DNA of 64,000 nt from Sphingopyxis sp. BSN-002 (GCF_022024275.1 NZ_CP091804.1:1178001-1242000), one strand, 5' to 3'; shown: positions 1 through 10,586, counted from the stretch's first letter. Translations and numbers: made by a program. The notes: generated by a model from the sequence alone, not told the origin.

Positions 1-1011
1 ACCGGGAAGGCGACCCGCCGGCGCGGGTGCAGGCGTCGGCTTCGATGCAGCGCCCGAAGGCTTGCCGCGCTTTCCGGTCGCCGCCGGTGCGGGGGTAGGC
101 GCCGGCGCGGGCGCAACCGCAGCGACTTGCACGGGCTTCCTGCGCGGCCCCAGCTCTCCCGACGGGAAACGCCCGAAGTGCGCCGCCGCTGCCTGCTGTG
201 CGGGGTTCAACCGGTCCATTTGCGTCAGATATGGCAGGATATTCTGCGCCAGCGCCGGTGGCATCGTCGCGTTGACGATTTCGGTTGCTTCGGCATCGCG
301 ACCGTTCATCGCGAGGATCATCGCGCGCAGCCGCCACGCGGCGCGATCCTGCGCCCGGAGCTGCGGTGTGAGCAGTTGCACCGCGCGGTCGGGTTCGCCG
401 CTGATCCCGAGCGACAACGCATAGCGGCGCGTCGTCTCGTCATTCGGGACGAGCGACAGGGCGAGCTGATAGTCCCGCTGCGCGGCGTCCTGCTGGCCCA
501 GCAGATCGCGCGCGAGGCCGCGATCGGCAAGGAAGAGCCGTTCCGGCGCACCGAGCAACTGCGCCTCGCCGAAATAGTCGAGGGCCCGGGTCGGGTTCTC
601 CATGTGAACCATTGCCGAACCGAGCGCCGCCTTGATCGCACCGTCGCGCGGGCTGGCCTGTTCGGCGCGCGTCAGAAAGCCGATCGCGGCGCGATAATCC
701 TCAAGGTCGATCGAGGCCCGGCCGGCATCGAGCAACGCCATCGTGTCGTTGCCGTTGGTCGCAAGACGGCCGAGCGCGGAGGACAGCAGCGCCCGCGATG
801 CGGTGCGCCGCTCCATCGCGGCCTTGGTCGCCGCATCGGGCGGAGTGGACTGAAAGGCATGCGCCGGCGCGCAGAGGCCGGTCGTCAGCAACAGCGCACC
901 GAACGCGGCGGCATAACACCGCGCGCGTCCGTAGCTGGCGGTCAACGGAGTTTGCCGCTCTGATTTCGATCGCCACAGGGGCAAGTCACACCATCCCGTT
1001 CCGACCCGCAT
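1..1011 (-). CDS. TPR-repeat secreted protein, partial (3' end beyond left edge)
   Basis: This open frame runs off the left edge, so only the N-terminal part is visible. An early hydrophobic segment ending in CAPAHA looks like a signal peptide or anchor. Helical repeats with TPR spacing follow (for example ALLDAGRASIDLEDYRAAIG), then a Pro/Ala-rich linker. The gene lies about 30 bases downstream of ftsZ on the same strand. In sphingomonads a TPR protein with a C-terminal SPOR domain often follows ftsZ; the SPOR domain, if present, would be outside the window, so that name is inference. The ATG at 1011 gives a long n-region; a TTG at 945 would place the signal peptide at the very N terminus. 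Which start is used is unresolved. Confidence 0.7.
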   Translation of the reverse strand, partial: MRVGTGWCDLPLWRSKSERQTPLTASYGRARCYAAAFGALLLTTGLCAPAHAFQSTPPDAATKAAMERRTASRALLSSALGRLATNGNDTMALLDAGRASIDLEDYRAAIGFLTRAEQASPRDGAIKAALGSAMVHMENPTRALDYFGEAQLLGAPERLFLADRGLARDLLGQQDAAQRDYQLALSLVPNDETTRRYALSLGISGEPDRAVQLLTPQLRAQDRAAWRLRAMILAMNGRDAEATEIVNATMPPALAQNILPYLTQMDRLNPAQQAAAAHFGRFPSGELGPRRKPVQVAAVAPAPAPTPAPAATGKRGKPSGAASKPTPAPAPAGRLPG

Positions 1012-1040
1012 CGCCCGTGCGGCGGCCGTTCAACGCCCTG

Positions 1041-2510
1041 TTACTGGTTGTTCTGCCGTCCGAGGAAGCGCGGGATATCCACCCCGTCGCCCTTGTCCTC
1101 GTCGGCTTCGGGCGTTGCCGAGCCGCGCGACAGTCGCGACATGCGCTCGAACAGCGTCCCGCCGCCGATCGACCGCGCCGGTGTTTCTTCGGTCGCAGGC
1201 GCCGCGTGGGGGCCTGCCCCGGATGCCGGGAGTGACCCATAGGTCGGCGCAGGCGCTTCGGGCTCGCTCAGCACCAGCTCGTCGCTGGTGTCGTCATAGC
1301 TCGCGGCAACCGTCGACAGCTCCATCGGCTCTTCGTCGGCCTGCGCCGTGGCGGCAGGCGCTTCGGGTTCGGGACTCGACAGCGAGAAGCCCGGGGTCGG
1401 ATCGGCTTCCTCGACCACCGCCTCGACCGGCGTCTCCTCGACGGCCGGCTCGATCGCCTCTTCGGCGACCGGCGTCGGCGGTGCGGTGCGCGCAGGCTGG
1501 AACGAGAAGCTGCGCGTCGCAGGCGCCGCCTGTGCGTGCTCGCCCGTTCCGTCGATGCCCGTCGCGACGACCGACACGCGGATCTTGCCGTCCAGATTGT
1601 CGTTGAAGGCGCTGCCCCAGATGATGTTGGCGTCGGGATCGACCAGTTCGCGAATATGGTTCGCGGCCTCGTCGACTTCCATCAGGCGCATGTCCTCGCC
1701 GCCGGTGATCGAGATGATGACGCCCTTGGCGCCGGCCATCGACACGCCGTCGAGCAACGGATTCGCGATCGCCTTCTGCGCCGCCTCGAGCGCGCGGCCA
1801 TCGCCTTCGGCCTCGCCGGTGCCCATCATCGCCTTGCCCATCTCGCGCATCACGCTGCGCACGTCGGCAAAGTCGAGGTTGATGAGGCCGGGCATGACCA
1901 TCAGGTCGGTGATGCCGCGGACGCCCTGCTGCAACACTTCGTCGGCCATCGTGAACGCTTCCTTGAAGGTCGTGTTCGGATTGGCGACCAGGAAGAGATT
2001 CTGGTTCGGAATGACGATCAGCGTGTCGACATGATCCTGCAGCTCGGCAATGCCGGCTTCGGCCGACCGCATGCGGCGGTTGCCCTCGAAGGTGAAGGGC
2101 TTGGTCACGACGCCGACAGTCAGGATGCCGCGGTCGCGCGCGGCCTTGGCGATGACCGGTGCCGCACCGGTACCCGTGCCGCCGCCCATACCGGCCGCAA
2201 CGAAGCACATATGCGCGCCGTTCAGCGCTTCCTCGACCTGCGCGATGCTCTCTTCGGCCGCCGCGCGACCGACTTCGGGCCGCGAACCTGCACCCAGACC
2301 CTGGGTGATCTGCGTCCCCAGCTGGATACGCCGTTCGGCCGGCGAAGCGTTCAGCGCCTGCGCGTCGGTGTTGGCGACGACGAAATCGACGCCTTCGACC
2401 CGTGCCGCGATCATGTTTGCGATGGCATTGCCACCTGCACCACCAACGCCGATCACCGCGATGCGCGGCTTCAGCTCATCGACCTGCGGCGGGCCAATAT
2501 TGATGCTCAT
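1041..2510 (-). CDS. ftsZ: Cell division GTPase FtsZ
   Basis: FtsZ is the tubulin-like GTPase that polymerises into the division ring. The N-terminal GTPase domain begins [13 protein letters not shown], and the tubulin signature [10 protein letters not shown] lies near residue 110. After the T7 loop and C-terminal GTPase domain comes a long acidic, Pro/Glu-rich linker of roughly 150 residues. The protein ends in the conserved FtsA/ZipA-binding tail DIPRFLGRQ. At 489 aa it has the long linker typical of alphaproteobacterial FtsZ. I chose the ATG at 2510 over the TTG at 2513; a GGGAG Shine-Dalgarno lies about ten bases upstream. It is separated from ftsA by 150 bases that contain a hairpin and a possible promoter, so it can probably be expressed independently. 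Confidence 0.98.
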   Translation of the reverse strand: MSINIGPPQVDELKPRIAVIGVGGAGGNAIANMIAARVEGVDFVVANTDAQALNASPAERRIQLGTQITQGLGAGSRPEVGRAAAEESIAQVEEALNGAHMCFVAAGMGGGTGTGAAPVIAKAARDRGILTVGVVTKPFTFEGNRRMRSAEAGIAELQDHVDTLIVIPNQNLFLVANPNTTFKEAFTMADEVLQQGVRGITDLMVMPGLINLDFADVRSVMREMGKAMMGTGEAEGDGRALEAAQKAIANPLLDGVSMAGAKGVIISITGGEDMRLMEVDEAANHIRELVDPDANIIWGSAFNDNLDGKIRVSVVATGIDGTGEHAQAAPATRSFSFQPARTAPPTPVAEEAIEPAVEETPVEAVVEEADPTPGFSLSSPEPEAPAATAQADEEPMELSTVAASYDDTSDELVLSEPEAPAPTYGSLPASGAGPHAAPATEETPARSIGGGTLFERMSRLSRGSATPEADEDKGDGVDIPRFLGRQNNQ

Positions 2511-2564
2511 CAACTCATCTCCCTGCAGCGGCGGACCAGCGCCGCTTCCCTCACCTTGCGACCC

Positions 2565-2592
2565 ACCCGGACGTTAGTCCCACCGTCCGGGT
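2565..2592 (-). promoter_or_regulatory. Hairpin in the ftsZ 5' leader
   Basis: Perfect 8-bp arms ACCCGGAC and GTCCGGGT enclose a 12-base loop in the ftsA-ftsZ gap. No T-run follows in the ftsZ direction, so it is more likely an mRNA leader structure or attenuator than a classical terminator. Function is inferred from position only. Confidence 0.4.
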
Positions 2593-2637
2593 TTCTGGTA
2601 CTGCATTGCACTATTGTGACCTCGGAATCACCCAAAA

Positions 2638-2667
2638 AATTAACCCTTTTGCCCCTCTGGCAATCAA
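2638..2667 (-). promoter_or_regulatory. Possible ftsZ promoter
   Basis: On the minus strand TTGATT (2667-2662) and TTAATT (2643-2638) are 18 bases apart, overlapping the end of ftsA. A GANTC site (2625-2629) lies just downstream. Both hexamers deviate from consensus, so this is only a candidate. Confidence 0.35.
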
Positions 2668-3920
2668 AAACTGCTTTTAAGTGCCGCCATCAGACGGTTG
2701 ATAATCCCCGATGCCTTGGGCCGGTACACATCCTGTGCCATCGCCGGCAGATCGCGAAGGTCCACCGGGTCGGAAGCCGCATAGAGAACCAGACCTGCCA
2801 GCGTCGCGAAAGCGGGCCCCGAATGCGCATCGGGCAGGCCGTGCAGGCCTCGCGGCCGGCCGACGCGTGCCGCCCGGCCCAGTGCGACCTGCGTGTAATC
2901 GGCGATGCCCTTCAGGTCCGCTCCGCCGCCGACAAGCACCACCTGACGCCCGATCGGCCCGACGAAATGCAGGTCTTTCAAAGTCCTGCCGACCTCTCCC
3001 ATCATCGCATCGAGACGCTGCCGGATTACGGTAACCAGCTGCGCACGCGTGATCCGCGGGGAATCGCTGCCCGCCGGCGCGCCGGGATCGAGTTCGATGA
3101 TATCATTATTGTCGCGCGGGCTCGCCGATGCCGAGCCGTAGAAGCTCTGGAGCCGTTGCGCCTGGCTGCGCCGGATACCGAAGGCCGAGGCGATGTCGTC
3201 GGTGATATCGCTCGCGCCGAAAGGAAGCGACGCCATCTCGACCAGCATCCCGCCCGCGTAGAGCGACACGGTGGTCACCGCCGCACCAAGCTCGACAAGC
3301 GCTACGCCAAGGTCGCGCTCCTCGTCCGAAAGGCAGGCCAGCCCGGCGGCGATCGGCGATGCGACAACGGCGTTGACGTCGAGATGCGCCTGCCGGACCG
3401 CCGCCTCCAGATTCCGCACTGGCGCGCCGTCGGCCATGATGATGTGGATGTCGACGCCCAGCCGGTCGGCGTGGAGACCGATCGGATTCTTGACCCCGTT
3501 GAGCCCGTCGAGCGTGTAGAGCGCGGGCTGCGCGTGCAGGATCATCCGGCCCTCGGGGTCGATCCCCGCGCGGCCCGCCGCAAGCAGGTCGTCGATATCC
3601 TCCTGCTCGATCCGGTGCCCCCCAAGCTCGCTTTCGATCGGCGCGACATCGCTGAGCAGTCCGCCTGCCGAGAAGCTGACCCAGACGTCGTCGATGTTCA
3701 GCCCGGCAATGCGCTCGGCCTGTTCGATCGCCTCGCGCACGATGTGCTCGGTCTGCTCCATGTCGGCGACATAGCCGCGCTGGACGCCGCGGCTCTCGCG
3801 CTGACCGGTGCCGAGGACGTGAAGCTGGCCGTCGGCGGTCTGCCCGGCGATGAGCGCGCACACCTTCCACGAGCCGACATCGAGCGCGGTAATGATCTTT
3901 TCGATGCGCGGCGGCGCCAT
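2664..3920 (-). CDS. ftsA: Cell division protein FtsA
   Basis: FtsA is the actin-like ATPase that tethers FtsZ filaments to the membrane and recruits later division proteins. The N-terminal phosphate-binding motif ALDVGSWKVCALIAG (residues 12-26) and the second nucleotide motif VVLVGGGADLKGI are visible. The C terminus ends in an amphipathic segment (IINRLMAALKSSF), as expected of the membrane-targeting helix. The length of 418 aa is normal. It starts 3 bases after the ftsQ stop, so the two genes are almost certainly co-transcribed. Confidence 0.97.
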   Translation of the reverse strand: MAPPRIEKIITALDVGSWKVCALIAGQTADGQLHVLGTGQRESRGVQRGYVADMEQTEHIVREAIEQAERIAGLNIDDVWVSFSAGGLLSDVAPIESELGGHRIEQEDIDDLLAAGRAGIDPEGRMILHAQPALYTLDGLNGVKNPIGLHADRLGVDIHIIMADGAPVRNLEAAVRQAHLDVNAVVASPIAAGLACLSDEERDLGVALVELGAAVTTVSLYAGGMLVEMASLPFGASDITDDIASAFGIRRSQAQRLQSFYGSASASPRDNNDIIELDPGAPAGSDSPRITRAQLVTVIRQRLDAMMGEVGRTLKDLHFVGPIGRQVVLVGGGADLKGIADYTQVALGRAARVGRPRGLHGLPDAHSGPAFATLAGLVLYAASDPVDLRDLPAMAQDVYRPKASGIINRLMAALKSSF

Positions 3921-3923
3921 GCC

Positions 3924-4865
3924 TTATCCCTTTTCCGCCGAGCTGGCTGCCGCGACAGCGTCGACCGCATCACGCGCTTCGTCGAGCTTCGCGGGTGCCA
4001 CCTGCCCTTCGTGGGGCAAGCGTAGCACGAAACGCGACGGGTCGCGCATGTCGAAACGCAAGATACCGCGCCCGAGCAACCGGTTGGCGCCATCCATGTG
4101 CGCAAATTTGGCGAGCGCCGCCTTCGCGTCGGTTTCGCCCTCCGGAAGCGACAGCGTCTCGCCACTGCGGAAGCGAAGATCCCACCGGCGATTGCCGACC
4201 CAGGTCGCCCCCGCGAGCAATTCCTTGAGGCTGCTCGCTTCGGCCAGCAGTCTGTCGAGATCCTGCGCGCGCTGGTTCGCCTTCGGTCCGATGACGAGCG
4301 GCAGGTCGGGCATCGTCGCAACGCTGACGGGTTCGAGTACAACGCCCTTTTCGTCGATCAGCGACAGGCGGCCCGAATGCTGCCAGATCGCCGCGGGCGA
4401 ACGTTCGACGATGTCGACGACCAGCGTGTCCGGCAGGCGCCGCGACACGCGTGCGTCCTTGATCCAGCCGTACTGCATCAGGTCGTGGCGCACATCTTCC
4501 AGATCGACCGCCGCCATCGAGCGGTCCTTCTGCGCGAGCGCGATATCATAGACCTTCAGGCGGTCGATCCGGTCGGCACCGACGACCTCGACCTTCCGGA
4601 CCTGAAATCCGGCGCGGCCGACCGCCTGCGCATATTCCTCATGAATCTTCGCGGTCACGCCTGTTGCCTGCGCCACAAGACCCGCCAACGCGACAAGGCT
4701 GAGCCCGATCGTCCAGTTGGCGGCGCGCTGAAGCTGCTGCGGCGAAATCGGCAGCGCGTTGATGATCGCATTCAGGCGCGACTGCTGGACCTTGCGCCGT
4801 TTCTTCGGCGCCCGCGCCTGACGTCGCGGCGGCGCCTTGCCGCGCTTGATCTTCGTACTGCTCAT
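3924..4865 (-). CDS. ftsQ: Cell division protein FtsQ
   Basis: FtsQ is a bitopic inner-membrane protein that links early division proteins with the FtsBL complex. The first 50 residues are very basic and cytoplasmic, followed by one membrane span (about residues 51-70). A periplasmic POTRA domain follows from about residue 86 (FQVRKVEVVGADRI), and then the FtsQ beta domain. The length of 313 aa is typical for Alphaproteobacteria. Its start overlaps the ddl stop by 4 bases (ATGA), giving the usual ddl-ftsQ-ftsA-ftsZ order. Confidence 0.95.
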   Translation of the reverse strand: MSSTKIKRGKAPPRRQARAPKKRRKVQQSRLNAIINALPISPQQLQRAANWTIGLSLVALAGLVAQATGVTAKIHEEYAQAVGRAGFQVRKVEVVGADRIDRLKVYDIALAQKDRSMAAVDLEDVRHDLMQYGWIKDARVSRRLPDTLVVDIVERSPAAIWQHSGRLSLIDEKGVVLEPVSVATMPDLPLVIGPKANQRAQDLDRLLAEASSLKELLAGATWVGNRRWDLRFRSGETLSLPEGETDAKAALAKFAHMDGANRLLGRGILRFDMRDPSRFVLRLPHEGQVAPAKLDEARDAVDAVAAASSAEKG

Positions 4866-5788
4866 GACAACGCTTCCCCCACGATGCGTTCGACGAGTTC
4901 GGCATACTCCATGCCGATGGCGCGCGCCTGCTCGGGCACAAGGCTGAGCGGCGTCATGCCGGGCTGGGTGTTGACCTCGAGCAGGAATATCCCCGCAAGG
5001 CCATGCTCGTCGTCCCAGCGAAAGTCAGAGCGCGACGCTCCCTTGCAACCGAGCAGGCGGTGCGACTGGACCGCGAGGTCCTTCATCCGCTGCGCAATGT
5101 CGTCGGGCACTTCGGCGGGACAGACATGCTCGGTCAGACCGTCGGTATATTTGGCGTCATAGTCGTAGAAGCCCGACTTGACCCGAAGTTCGGTCACGCC
5201 AAGCGCCTGATCGCCCAGCACCGCGACGGTCAGCTCGCGCCCCTTGATGAAGGGCTCGGCGAGCAGGCGGTCGAATTCCTGCCAGGGGCCGACGGCTTCG
5301 CGCGCGATCGGATTGCCGTAATTGCTGTCGTCCTTGACGATCGCGACCCCGACCGACGAGCCTTCGTTGACGGGCTTCAGGACATAGGGACGCGGCAAGG
5401 GGTCGATGGAAAAGAGGCTTTCGCTGTCGACCATCACCCCCGTCGGCATTGGCACACCATGCGGCACCAGCGCCTGCTTCGTCAATTCCTTGTCGATCGC
5501 GATCACCGAGGTGACAAGGCCGCTGTGGGTGTATTTCAGGCCCATCAGGTCGAGCATGCCCTGCACCGTCCCGTCCTCGCCGGGAACGCCGTGGAGCGCG
5601 TTGAAGACAACATCGGGTTTGGCCGCCGCGAGCTTGCTGGCGACGTCACGGTCCATGTCGATCCGCGTAACCTTGTGCCCGCGCGATTCCAGCGCGTCGG
5701 CGACGCCCTTGCCGCTCATCAGCGACACTTCGCGCTCGGCGGACCAGCCGCCCATCAGGACGGCAACATGCCACGGACCCCGGCTCAC
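4862..5788 (-). CDS. ddl: D-alanine--D-alanine ligase
   Basis: Ddl is an ATP-grasp enzyme that joins two D-alanines for the peptidoglycan stem. The N-terminal signature GGWSAEREVSLMSG lies at about residues 13-26. The nucleotide-binding stretch RPYVLKPVNEGSSVGV and the late metal-binding motif LEVNTQPGMT are also present. I use the GTG at 5788, which overlaps the murB stop (GTGA) and gives a 308-aa protein beginning [14 protein letters not shown]. An upstream start at 5851 would add about 20 unlikely residues inside murB. Confidence 0.95.
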   Translation of the reverse strand: MSRGPWHVAVLMGGWSAEREVSLMSGKGVADALESRGHKVTRIDMDRDVASKLAAAKPDVVFNALHGVPGEDGTVQGMLDLMGLKYTHSGLVTSVIAIDKELTKQALVPHGVPMPTGVMVDSESLFSIDPLPRPYVLKPVNEGSSVGVAIVKDDSNYGNPIAREAVGPWQEFDRLLAEPFIKGRELTVAVLGDQALGVTELRVKSGFYDYDAKYTDGLTEHVCPAEVPDDIAQRMKDLAVQSHRLLGCKGASRSDFRWDDEHGLAGIFLLEVNTQPGMTPLSLVPEQARAIGMEYAELVERIVGEALS

Positions 5789-6717
5789 TTCGCCACTCCC
5801 ACATTCTCCTTTGGCGCTCCGGCAAGAATGCCTACGCGCTGTATCTCCCATTGCAGTTCCACGCCGCTCCTGTCCTTGACGCGGCGGCGGACTTCCTCGC
5901 CGAGTGCTTCGATATCGGCGCTCGTCGCCTCACCCGTGTTGATGAGGAAATTGGCGTGCTTCTCGCTGACCTGCGCGCCGCCGACGGCGAAGCCGCGACA
6001 GCCGGCCTCGTCGACGAGCTGCCACGCCTTGTGGCCGTCGGGGTTCTTGAAGGTCGAGCCGCCGGTTTTCGAGCGCAAAGGCTGCGAGGCTTCTCGGCTC
6101 GCCGAGATGCGGTCCATCTCGGCCTGGATGGCAGCGGGTTCATCGCGGTAGCCACGGAAGGTGGCGCCGACCACTACGGCGCCTTCAGGCAACTCGCTAT
6201 GGCGGTACGTATAGCCGAGGTCTTCCAAGCCAAGGAATTTGTGCTGTCCCGACCGCAGGACGATCTCACAATCAATCAGAATGTCCTTCACCTCGCGCCC
6301 GTAGGCACCGCCATTCATCCGGACGAAACCGCCAACGGTGCCGGGGATCGAGCGGAGGAATTCGAGGCCGCCCACACCGGCATCCCGTGCCGTGGAAGAG
6401 ACCAAGATGCCAGACGCCCCGCCCCCACAGCGAAGCGTCGTTCCGTCAAGAACTTCAACCTTCGCGAACGCCTTGCCCAGCCGGACGACGACGCCCGGAA
6501 AGCCGCCGTCCCGCACGATCAAATTCGACCCGAGGCCGAGCGCCATCACCGGAATCGCGGGATCGAGGTCGCGCAGGAAACCGGCGAGGTCGTCGGCATC
6601 CTTGGGCTCGAACAGCCAGTCGGCAGGGCCGCCCGACTTGAACCAGACGAGCGGAGCCAGCGGCGCCTTCGCCGTCAGCTTGCCGCGCACGGCGGGAAGG
6701 GTTTGGGCGGCGCTCAT
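5785..6717 (-). CDS. murB: UDP-N-acetylenolpyruvoylglucosamine reductase
   Basis: MurB is a cytoplasmic FAD enzyme that reduces the enolpyruvyl group to give UDP-MurNAc. The FAD-binding motif [15 protein letters not shown], the substrate-loop motif MNGGAYGRE and the late GGSTFKNP and [20 protein letters not shown] blocks are all present. The catalytic serine is in GGSTFKNP. The length of 310 aa is normal for a type II MurB. It overlaps murC by 4 bases and ddl by 4 bases. Confidence 0.97.
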   Translation of the reverse strand: MSAAQTLPAVRGKLTAKAPLAPLVWFKSGGPADWLFEPKDADDLAGFLRDLDPAIPVMALGLGSNLIVRDGGFPGVVVRLGKAFAKVEVLDGTTLRCGGGASGILVSSTARDAGVGGLEFLRSIPGTVGGFVRMNGGAYGREVKDILIDCEIVLRSGQHKFLGLEDLGYTYRHSELPEGAVVVGATFRGYRDEPAAIQAEMDRISASREASQPLRSKTGGSTFKNPDGHKAWQLVDEAGCRGFAVGGAQVSEKHANFLINTGEATSADIEALGEEVRRRVKDRSGVELQWEIQRVGILAGAPKENVGVAK

Positions 6718-8144
6718 GCCGTCTCGACCGCGGCGGCGAGGCCCGCCGCCATTTTCGTGATGTCGCCCGCACCAAGGCAGATGATCATATCGCCGGCGCC
6801 CAGCGTGCCCGCACGGACCGCTTCGGCAACCGTCGCCGCGAGCGCGCCGGCATCGGCGACAGTCGAGGCATGGCGGTGCCCGCGGTCGCGCAGGCCCGCG
6901 ACCAGCGCGTCCGACGTCACGCCGTCGATGGGCGCCTCGCCCGCGGTATAGACCGGAAGCGCGATCACCATGTCGGCGTCGTTAAAGGCCTGCTGGAAAT
7001 CGTCCATATGATCGCGCAGGCGCGTGAAACGGTGCGGCTGGACGACGCCAACGACGCGCCCTGCCCCGGCGCCTTCGCGCGCCGCCGACAGCACCGCACG
7101 AATCTCGACGGGGTGGTGCGCATAATCGTCGATCACGGTGACCACGCCGCCCTCGACCGCGATCTCGCCAACCCTGGTGAAGCGGCGCTTGACCCCGGCG
7201 AAGCCGTTGAAGCCCGAAACGATCTTGTCGTCTGAAACACCCATGTGCAGCGCGACGGCAATCGCGGCGAGCGAATTCTGGACGTTGTGGCGCCCCGACA
7301 TCGGCAGGTGGATGCCCTCGATTGTCCGGCTGTTGCCGTCGCGGTCGCGCACGACGACGTCGAAGCGGTTGCCGTCGGGACCGGGCGTGACATTGGTGCC
7401 GCGGACATCGGCCTGCGCCGAGAAACCATAGGTCACGATGCGGCGGTCGCGGATACGCGGGATGATCGCCTGCACTTCGGGATGATCGAGACAGAGCATC
7501 GCGGCGCCATAGAAGGGCACATTTTCGATGAACTCGACGAACGCGTCCTTGATCGCATCGAAGCTGCCGTAATGATCGAGATGTTCGGGATCGATGTTGG
7601 TGACGACCGCGATCGTGCCGTCGAGGCGCAGGAAGCTGCCGTCGCTTTCGTCGGCCTCGACCACCATCCAGTCGCTCGCGCCGAGGCGCGCGTTCGAGCC
7701 GTAATTGTTGATGATGCCGCCGTTGATCACGGTGGGGTCGATCCCGCCGGCATCAAGGAGCGCGGCGACGAGGCTGGTCGTCGTCGTCTTGCCGTGCGTC
7801 CCCGCGATGGCCACGGTCGACTTGAGCCGCATCAGCTCGGCCAGCATCTCGGCGCGGCGGACGATCGGGATGCGGTGCGCGAGGGCAGCCTCGACCTCGG
7901 GGTTGCCGCGCTTGACCGCGGTCGAGGTCACGACGACCGCGACGCCGTCGATGTTCGACGCCTCATGCCCGATCGCGACCTTGATCCCGCGCTTGCGTAG
8001 CCCTTCGACCACATAGGAGTCCGCGATGTCGCTGCCCTGCACCTGATAGCCGAGGTTGTGCATGACCTCGGCGATCCCCGACATGCCGATGCCGCCGATG
8101 CCGATGAAGTGGATGATGCCGATATCGGTCGCAACGCCGCGCAT
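6714..8144 (-). CDS. murC: UDP-N-acetylmuramate--L-alanine ligase
   Basis: MurC adds the first amino acid, L-alanine, to UDP-MurNAc using ATP. The Rossmann motif [12 protein letters not shown] lies at residues 12-23 and the P-loop GTHGKTTTT at about 115-123. The length from the ATG at 8144 is 476 aa, which matches the family. That ATG overlaps the murG stop by one base (TGATG). A longer open frame upstream is out-of-frame murG sequence and is rejected. Confidence 0.97.
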   Translation of the reverse strand: MRGVATDIGIIHFIGIGGIGMSGIAEVMHNLGYQVQGSDIADSYVVEGLRKRGIKVAIGHEASNIDGVAVVVTSTAVKRGNPEVEAALAHRIPIVRRAEMLAELMRLKSTVAIAGTHGKTTTTSLVAALLDAGGIDPTVINGGIINNYGSNARLGASDWMVVEADESDGSFLRLDGTIAVVTNIDPEHLDHYGSFDAIKDAFVEFIENVPFYGAAMLCLDHPEVQAIIPRIRDRRIVTYGFSAQADVRGTNVTPGPDGNRFDVVVRDRDGNSRTIEGIHLPMSGRHNVQNSLAAIAVALHMGVSDDKIVSGFNGFAGVKRRFTRVGEIAVEGGVVTVIDDYAHHPVEIRAVLSAAREGAGAGRVVGVVQPHRFTRLRDHMDDFQQAFNDADMVIALPVYTAGEAPIDGVTSDALVAGLRDRGHRHASTVADAGALAATVAEAVRAGTLGAGDMIICLGAGDITKMAAGLAAAVETA

Positions 8145-9328
8145 CAGCGAGTTCCCGTCCGCGTTGCGGCGACGCCCGACGCCACGGCGGCCGCACGCGA
8201 CGGTGTGCCGACGCGGATCACGTCCATCATCGGCGGCGCTGCGAGCGATTCCACCAGATCGGCAAGGTCGCGCGTCGCGTTCGGCAATCCGCAGCTCGCG
8301 GCATTTTCGGCAGCCGCTTCGAGCGCGCCGGGTTCCAGCGCCATGCGCTGGATATGCTTCGCGACCTCGGCCGCCGTGAAATCGGGCTGCTGGAACGAAA
8401 TCGCCCCGCCCGCCTCGACCAGATCGACGACATTGAAGGTCTGGTGATTGTCCATCGCGTGCGGATAAGGAACGAAGATCGCAGGCCGGCCGGCACAAGA
8501 AAGCTCGGCCACCGTCGAGGCGCCCGCCCGCGCGATGACGAGATGCGCCCAGCGCAGCCGTTCCGGAAAGTCGGTGATGTAGGAAGCGCATTCGGCGGCG
8601 ACGCCGAGTTCTGCATATTTCGCCCGCACCGACTCGATATCATCCTCGCGGCACTGCTGGACGACCTGCAACCGGTCGAGCAGCGCGCGCGGCAGCATCG
8701 CGATCGCAGCCGGAACGACGTCGCTCAGGACCGTCGCACCCAGGCTGCCGCCAACGACGAGCAGGCGGAAGATCCCGTCCTCCGGAAGCGGCGGAAAGCC
8801 ATCCTCGCGGATCGCGATGATTTCGTCACGCACCGGATTGCCGGTGATATGCTTCTTCAGCTCATGCCCGGCGGGGTAGCGCTGGATATTGTGATAGGCG
8901 ACCGCGACCGCGTCGACGCGCGGCGCCATCAGCCGGTTGACGCGGCCAAGCACGGCGTTCTGTTCGTGAATGACGCGGGGACGCCGGGTCGCGCCCGCTG
9001 CCAGCAGGCTGGGGAGCGAAGGGTAGCCGCCGAAACCGACGACCACGGCGGGGTCGAACGCGTCGATCAGGTCGATCGCCATGCGCCGACCCTTGCGGAT
9101 TGCCAGCGCAGCCTTGAGCCAGCCCACCGGACCTCCCGATACCCGGCCGGCCGGAAGGACGTGCGTTTCAAGCTCGCCGGGAGCGCCCGGAATCCGGAGC
9201 CCGCGATCGTCGCTGACCAGCGCCACGCGGTGCCCGCGCGCGATCAATTCTCCCGCCAGCGCAAAGGCGGGCAGCATATGGCCGCCGGTCCCGCCGGCGG
9301 CGAGAAGGAAGTGACGCGTCGCGGTCAT
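8144..9328 (-). CDS. murG: Undecaprenyldiphospho-muramoylpentapeptide GlcNAc transferase
   Basis: MurG is the peripheral membrane GT28 enzyme that converts lipid I to lipid II. The N-terminal G-loop [10 protein letters not shown] lies at about residues 12-21, and the second G-loop LVVGGSLGA follows the interdomain linker. The UDP-binding region [25 protein letters not shown] is split across the usual conserved blocks. The length of 394 aa is slightly above average because of a C-terminal extension rich in Ala and Val. It lies 10 bases downstream of ftsW. Confidence 0.97.
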   Translation of the reverse strand: MTATRHFLLAAGGTGGHMLPAFALAGELIARGHRVALVSDDRGLRIPGAPGELETHVLPAGRVSGGPVGWLKAALAIRKGRRMAIDLIDAFDPAVVVGFGGYPSLPSLLAAGATRRPRVIHEQNAVLGRVNRLMAPRVDAVAVAYHNIQRYPAGHELKKHITGNPVRDEIIAIREDGFPPLPEDGIFRLLVVGGSLGATVLSDVVPAAIAMLPRALLDRLQVVQQCREDDIESVRAKYAELGVAAECASYITDFPERLRWAHLVIARAGASTVAELSCAGRPAIFVPYPHAMDNHQTFNVVDLVEAGGAISFQQPDFTAAEVAKHIQRMALEPGALEAAAENAASCGLPNATRDLADLVESLAAPPMMDVIRVGTPSRAAAVASGVAATRTGTR

Positions 9329-9338
9329 TTTTGGGCGA

Positions 9339-10586
9339 TCATTTCTTGTTCCAGTTTCCTGTCATCGACACCCGCGCCGCATAGGGGTTCCGCCGGGTCA
9401 GCGACAAGAGCAAACCCATTCCGATCGACAGCGCGATGAACGAGGAGCCGCCATAGCTGATGAACGGCAGCGTCATGCCCTTCGACGGGAAAAGCTGCGT
9501 ATTCACCGCCATGTTGATCGTCGCCTGCCCGCCGAACTGTGCGATCAGACCCGCGACCGCAAGGATCAGGAAGCTGTCCTCTTCGTCAAGCAGGCGGACT
9601 AGCACGCGCACGATGATGGCAAGGAACAGGACGGCAATCGCGATGCAGGCGATAATCCCGAACTCTTCGCCGATGACCGAGAAGATGTAATCGGTGTGCG
9701 CTTCTGGAAGCTGGAATTTGGCAAGGCCCGCACCGGGGCCGGTACCGATCAGGCCGCCCGCGGTGATCGTGGCGTGCGCCTTGTCCTCCTGAAAGCTGTC
9801 GCCCTCTCCGAACAGCCAGCTGTTGATGCGCAGGTGCGCGACCGAATAGGTGAAATAGGCCGTGACGAGGCCGGCAACGCCGCCGACGGCAAGCAGGCCG
9901 ATGATCCGCATCGACAGGCCGGCAACCATCACCAGCACCAGCCATGTGCCGATGAAGATGATCGTCTGGCCAAGGTCGGGCTGACCCATCAGCAGGACCG
10001 CGATCACGCCGGTCAGGACGAAGCTCAGCGGCACCACGGGCAGGCTCTGGTCGTGTAGCCGCAGCGACAGGATCCACGCCAGCGATACCGCGAAAAAGGG
10101 CTTGAGGAACTCCGACGGCTGCAGGCGGAACATGCCGCTGCCGATCCAGCGCTGCGCGCCGTTCACCGACGTGCCGACCAGCGGCACCAGAAACAGCAGC
10201 GCCATGAAGGTGATCGTCCCGTAGATGGCGAAGCGCCGCGCCTGCGCCTTCGGCAGCATCGACACCGCGAGCATCACGGGCACGCCGACCATCACCCACA
10301 TCAGCTGGCGATAGAAATAATAGAGCGGATCGAGGCTGGCAGTCGCGGTCGACAGCTTTTGTGCAGCGACGGGCGACGCCGCAGCGACGGCGACGAGCCC
10401 GGTCGCGATCAGCATCGACACGAGCAGCAGCAGGACGCGGTCGATTTCCCAGAACCACAGGCCGAGCGGCGTGCGGTCGGCGCGGCTGAGGCGCGGCCCG
10501 CGCCGCTTCACCGTCCGCGTCGTCGCAATCACCGGCCGTTCGGTCGCGTCCATATTGTCGGTCCCCCCACGCATATCGTCATCCAT
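9339..10586 (-). CDS. ftsW: Lipid II polymerase / division protein FtsW
   Basis: FtsW is a SEDS-family glycosyltransferase that works with FtsI at the septum. About ten membrane segments are visible after a basic N terminus. Conserved SEDS stretches include GAQRWIGSGMFRLQPSEF, FSVIGEEFG and LPFISYGGSS near the C terminus. I use the ATG at 10586, which overlaps the murD stop by 8 bases (415 aa). An internal ATG in DNMDATERPV would shorten only the cytoplasmic tail. The short gap to murG indicates co-transcription. Confidence 0.95.
   Translation of the reverse strand: MDDDMRGGTDNMDATERPVIATTRTVKRRGPRLSRADRTPLGLWFWEIDRVLLLLVSMLIATGLVAVAAASPVAAQKLSTATASLDPLYYFYRQLMWVMVGVPVMLAVSMLPKAQARRFAIYGTITFMALLFLVPLVGTSVNGAQRWIGSGMFRLQPSEFLKPFFAVSLAWILSLRLHDQSLPVVPLSFVLTGVIAVLLMGQPDLGQTIIFIGTWLVLVMVAGLSMRIIGLLAVGGVAGLVTAYFTYSVAHLRINSWLFGEGDSFQEDKAHATITAGGLIGTGPGAGLAKFQLPEAHTDYIFSVIGEEFGIIACIAIAVLFLAIIVRVLVRLLDEEDSFLILAVAGLIAQFGGQATINMAVNTQLFPSKGMTLPFISYGGSSFIALSIGMGLLLSLTRRNPYAARVSMTGNWNKK

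Noticed and set aside
2620..2660. G-runs in the ftsA-ftsZ gap as a second MraZ operator
   Set aside because: The runs are spaced about 8 and 13 bases, not 10, so they do not match the phased array before mraZ.
1536..4025. Long plus-strand reading frame (829 codons) opposite ftsZ and ftsA
   Set aside because: It is antisense to two certain essential genes and shows no domain. Long antisense frames are common in GC-rich DNA because stop codons are rare.
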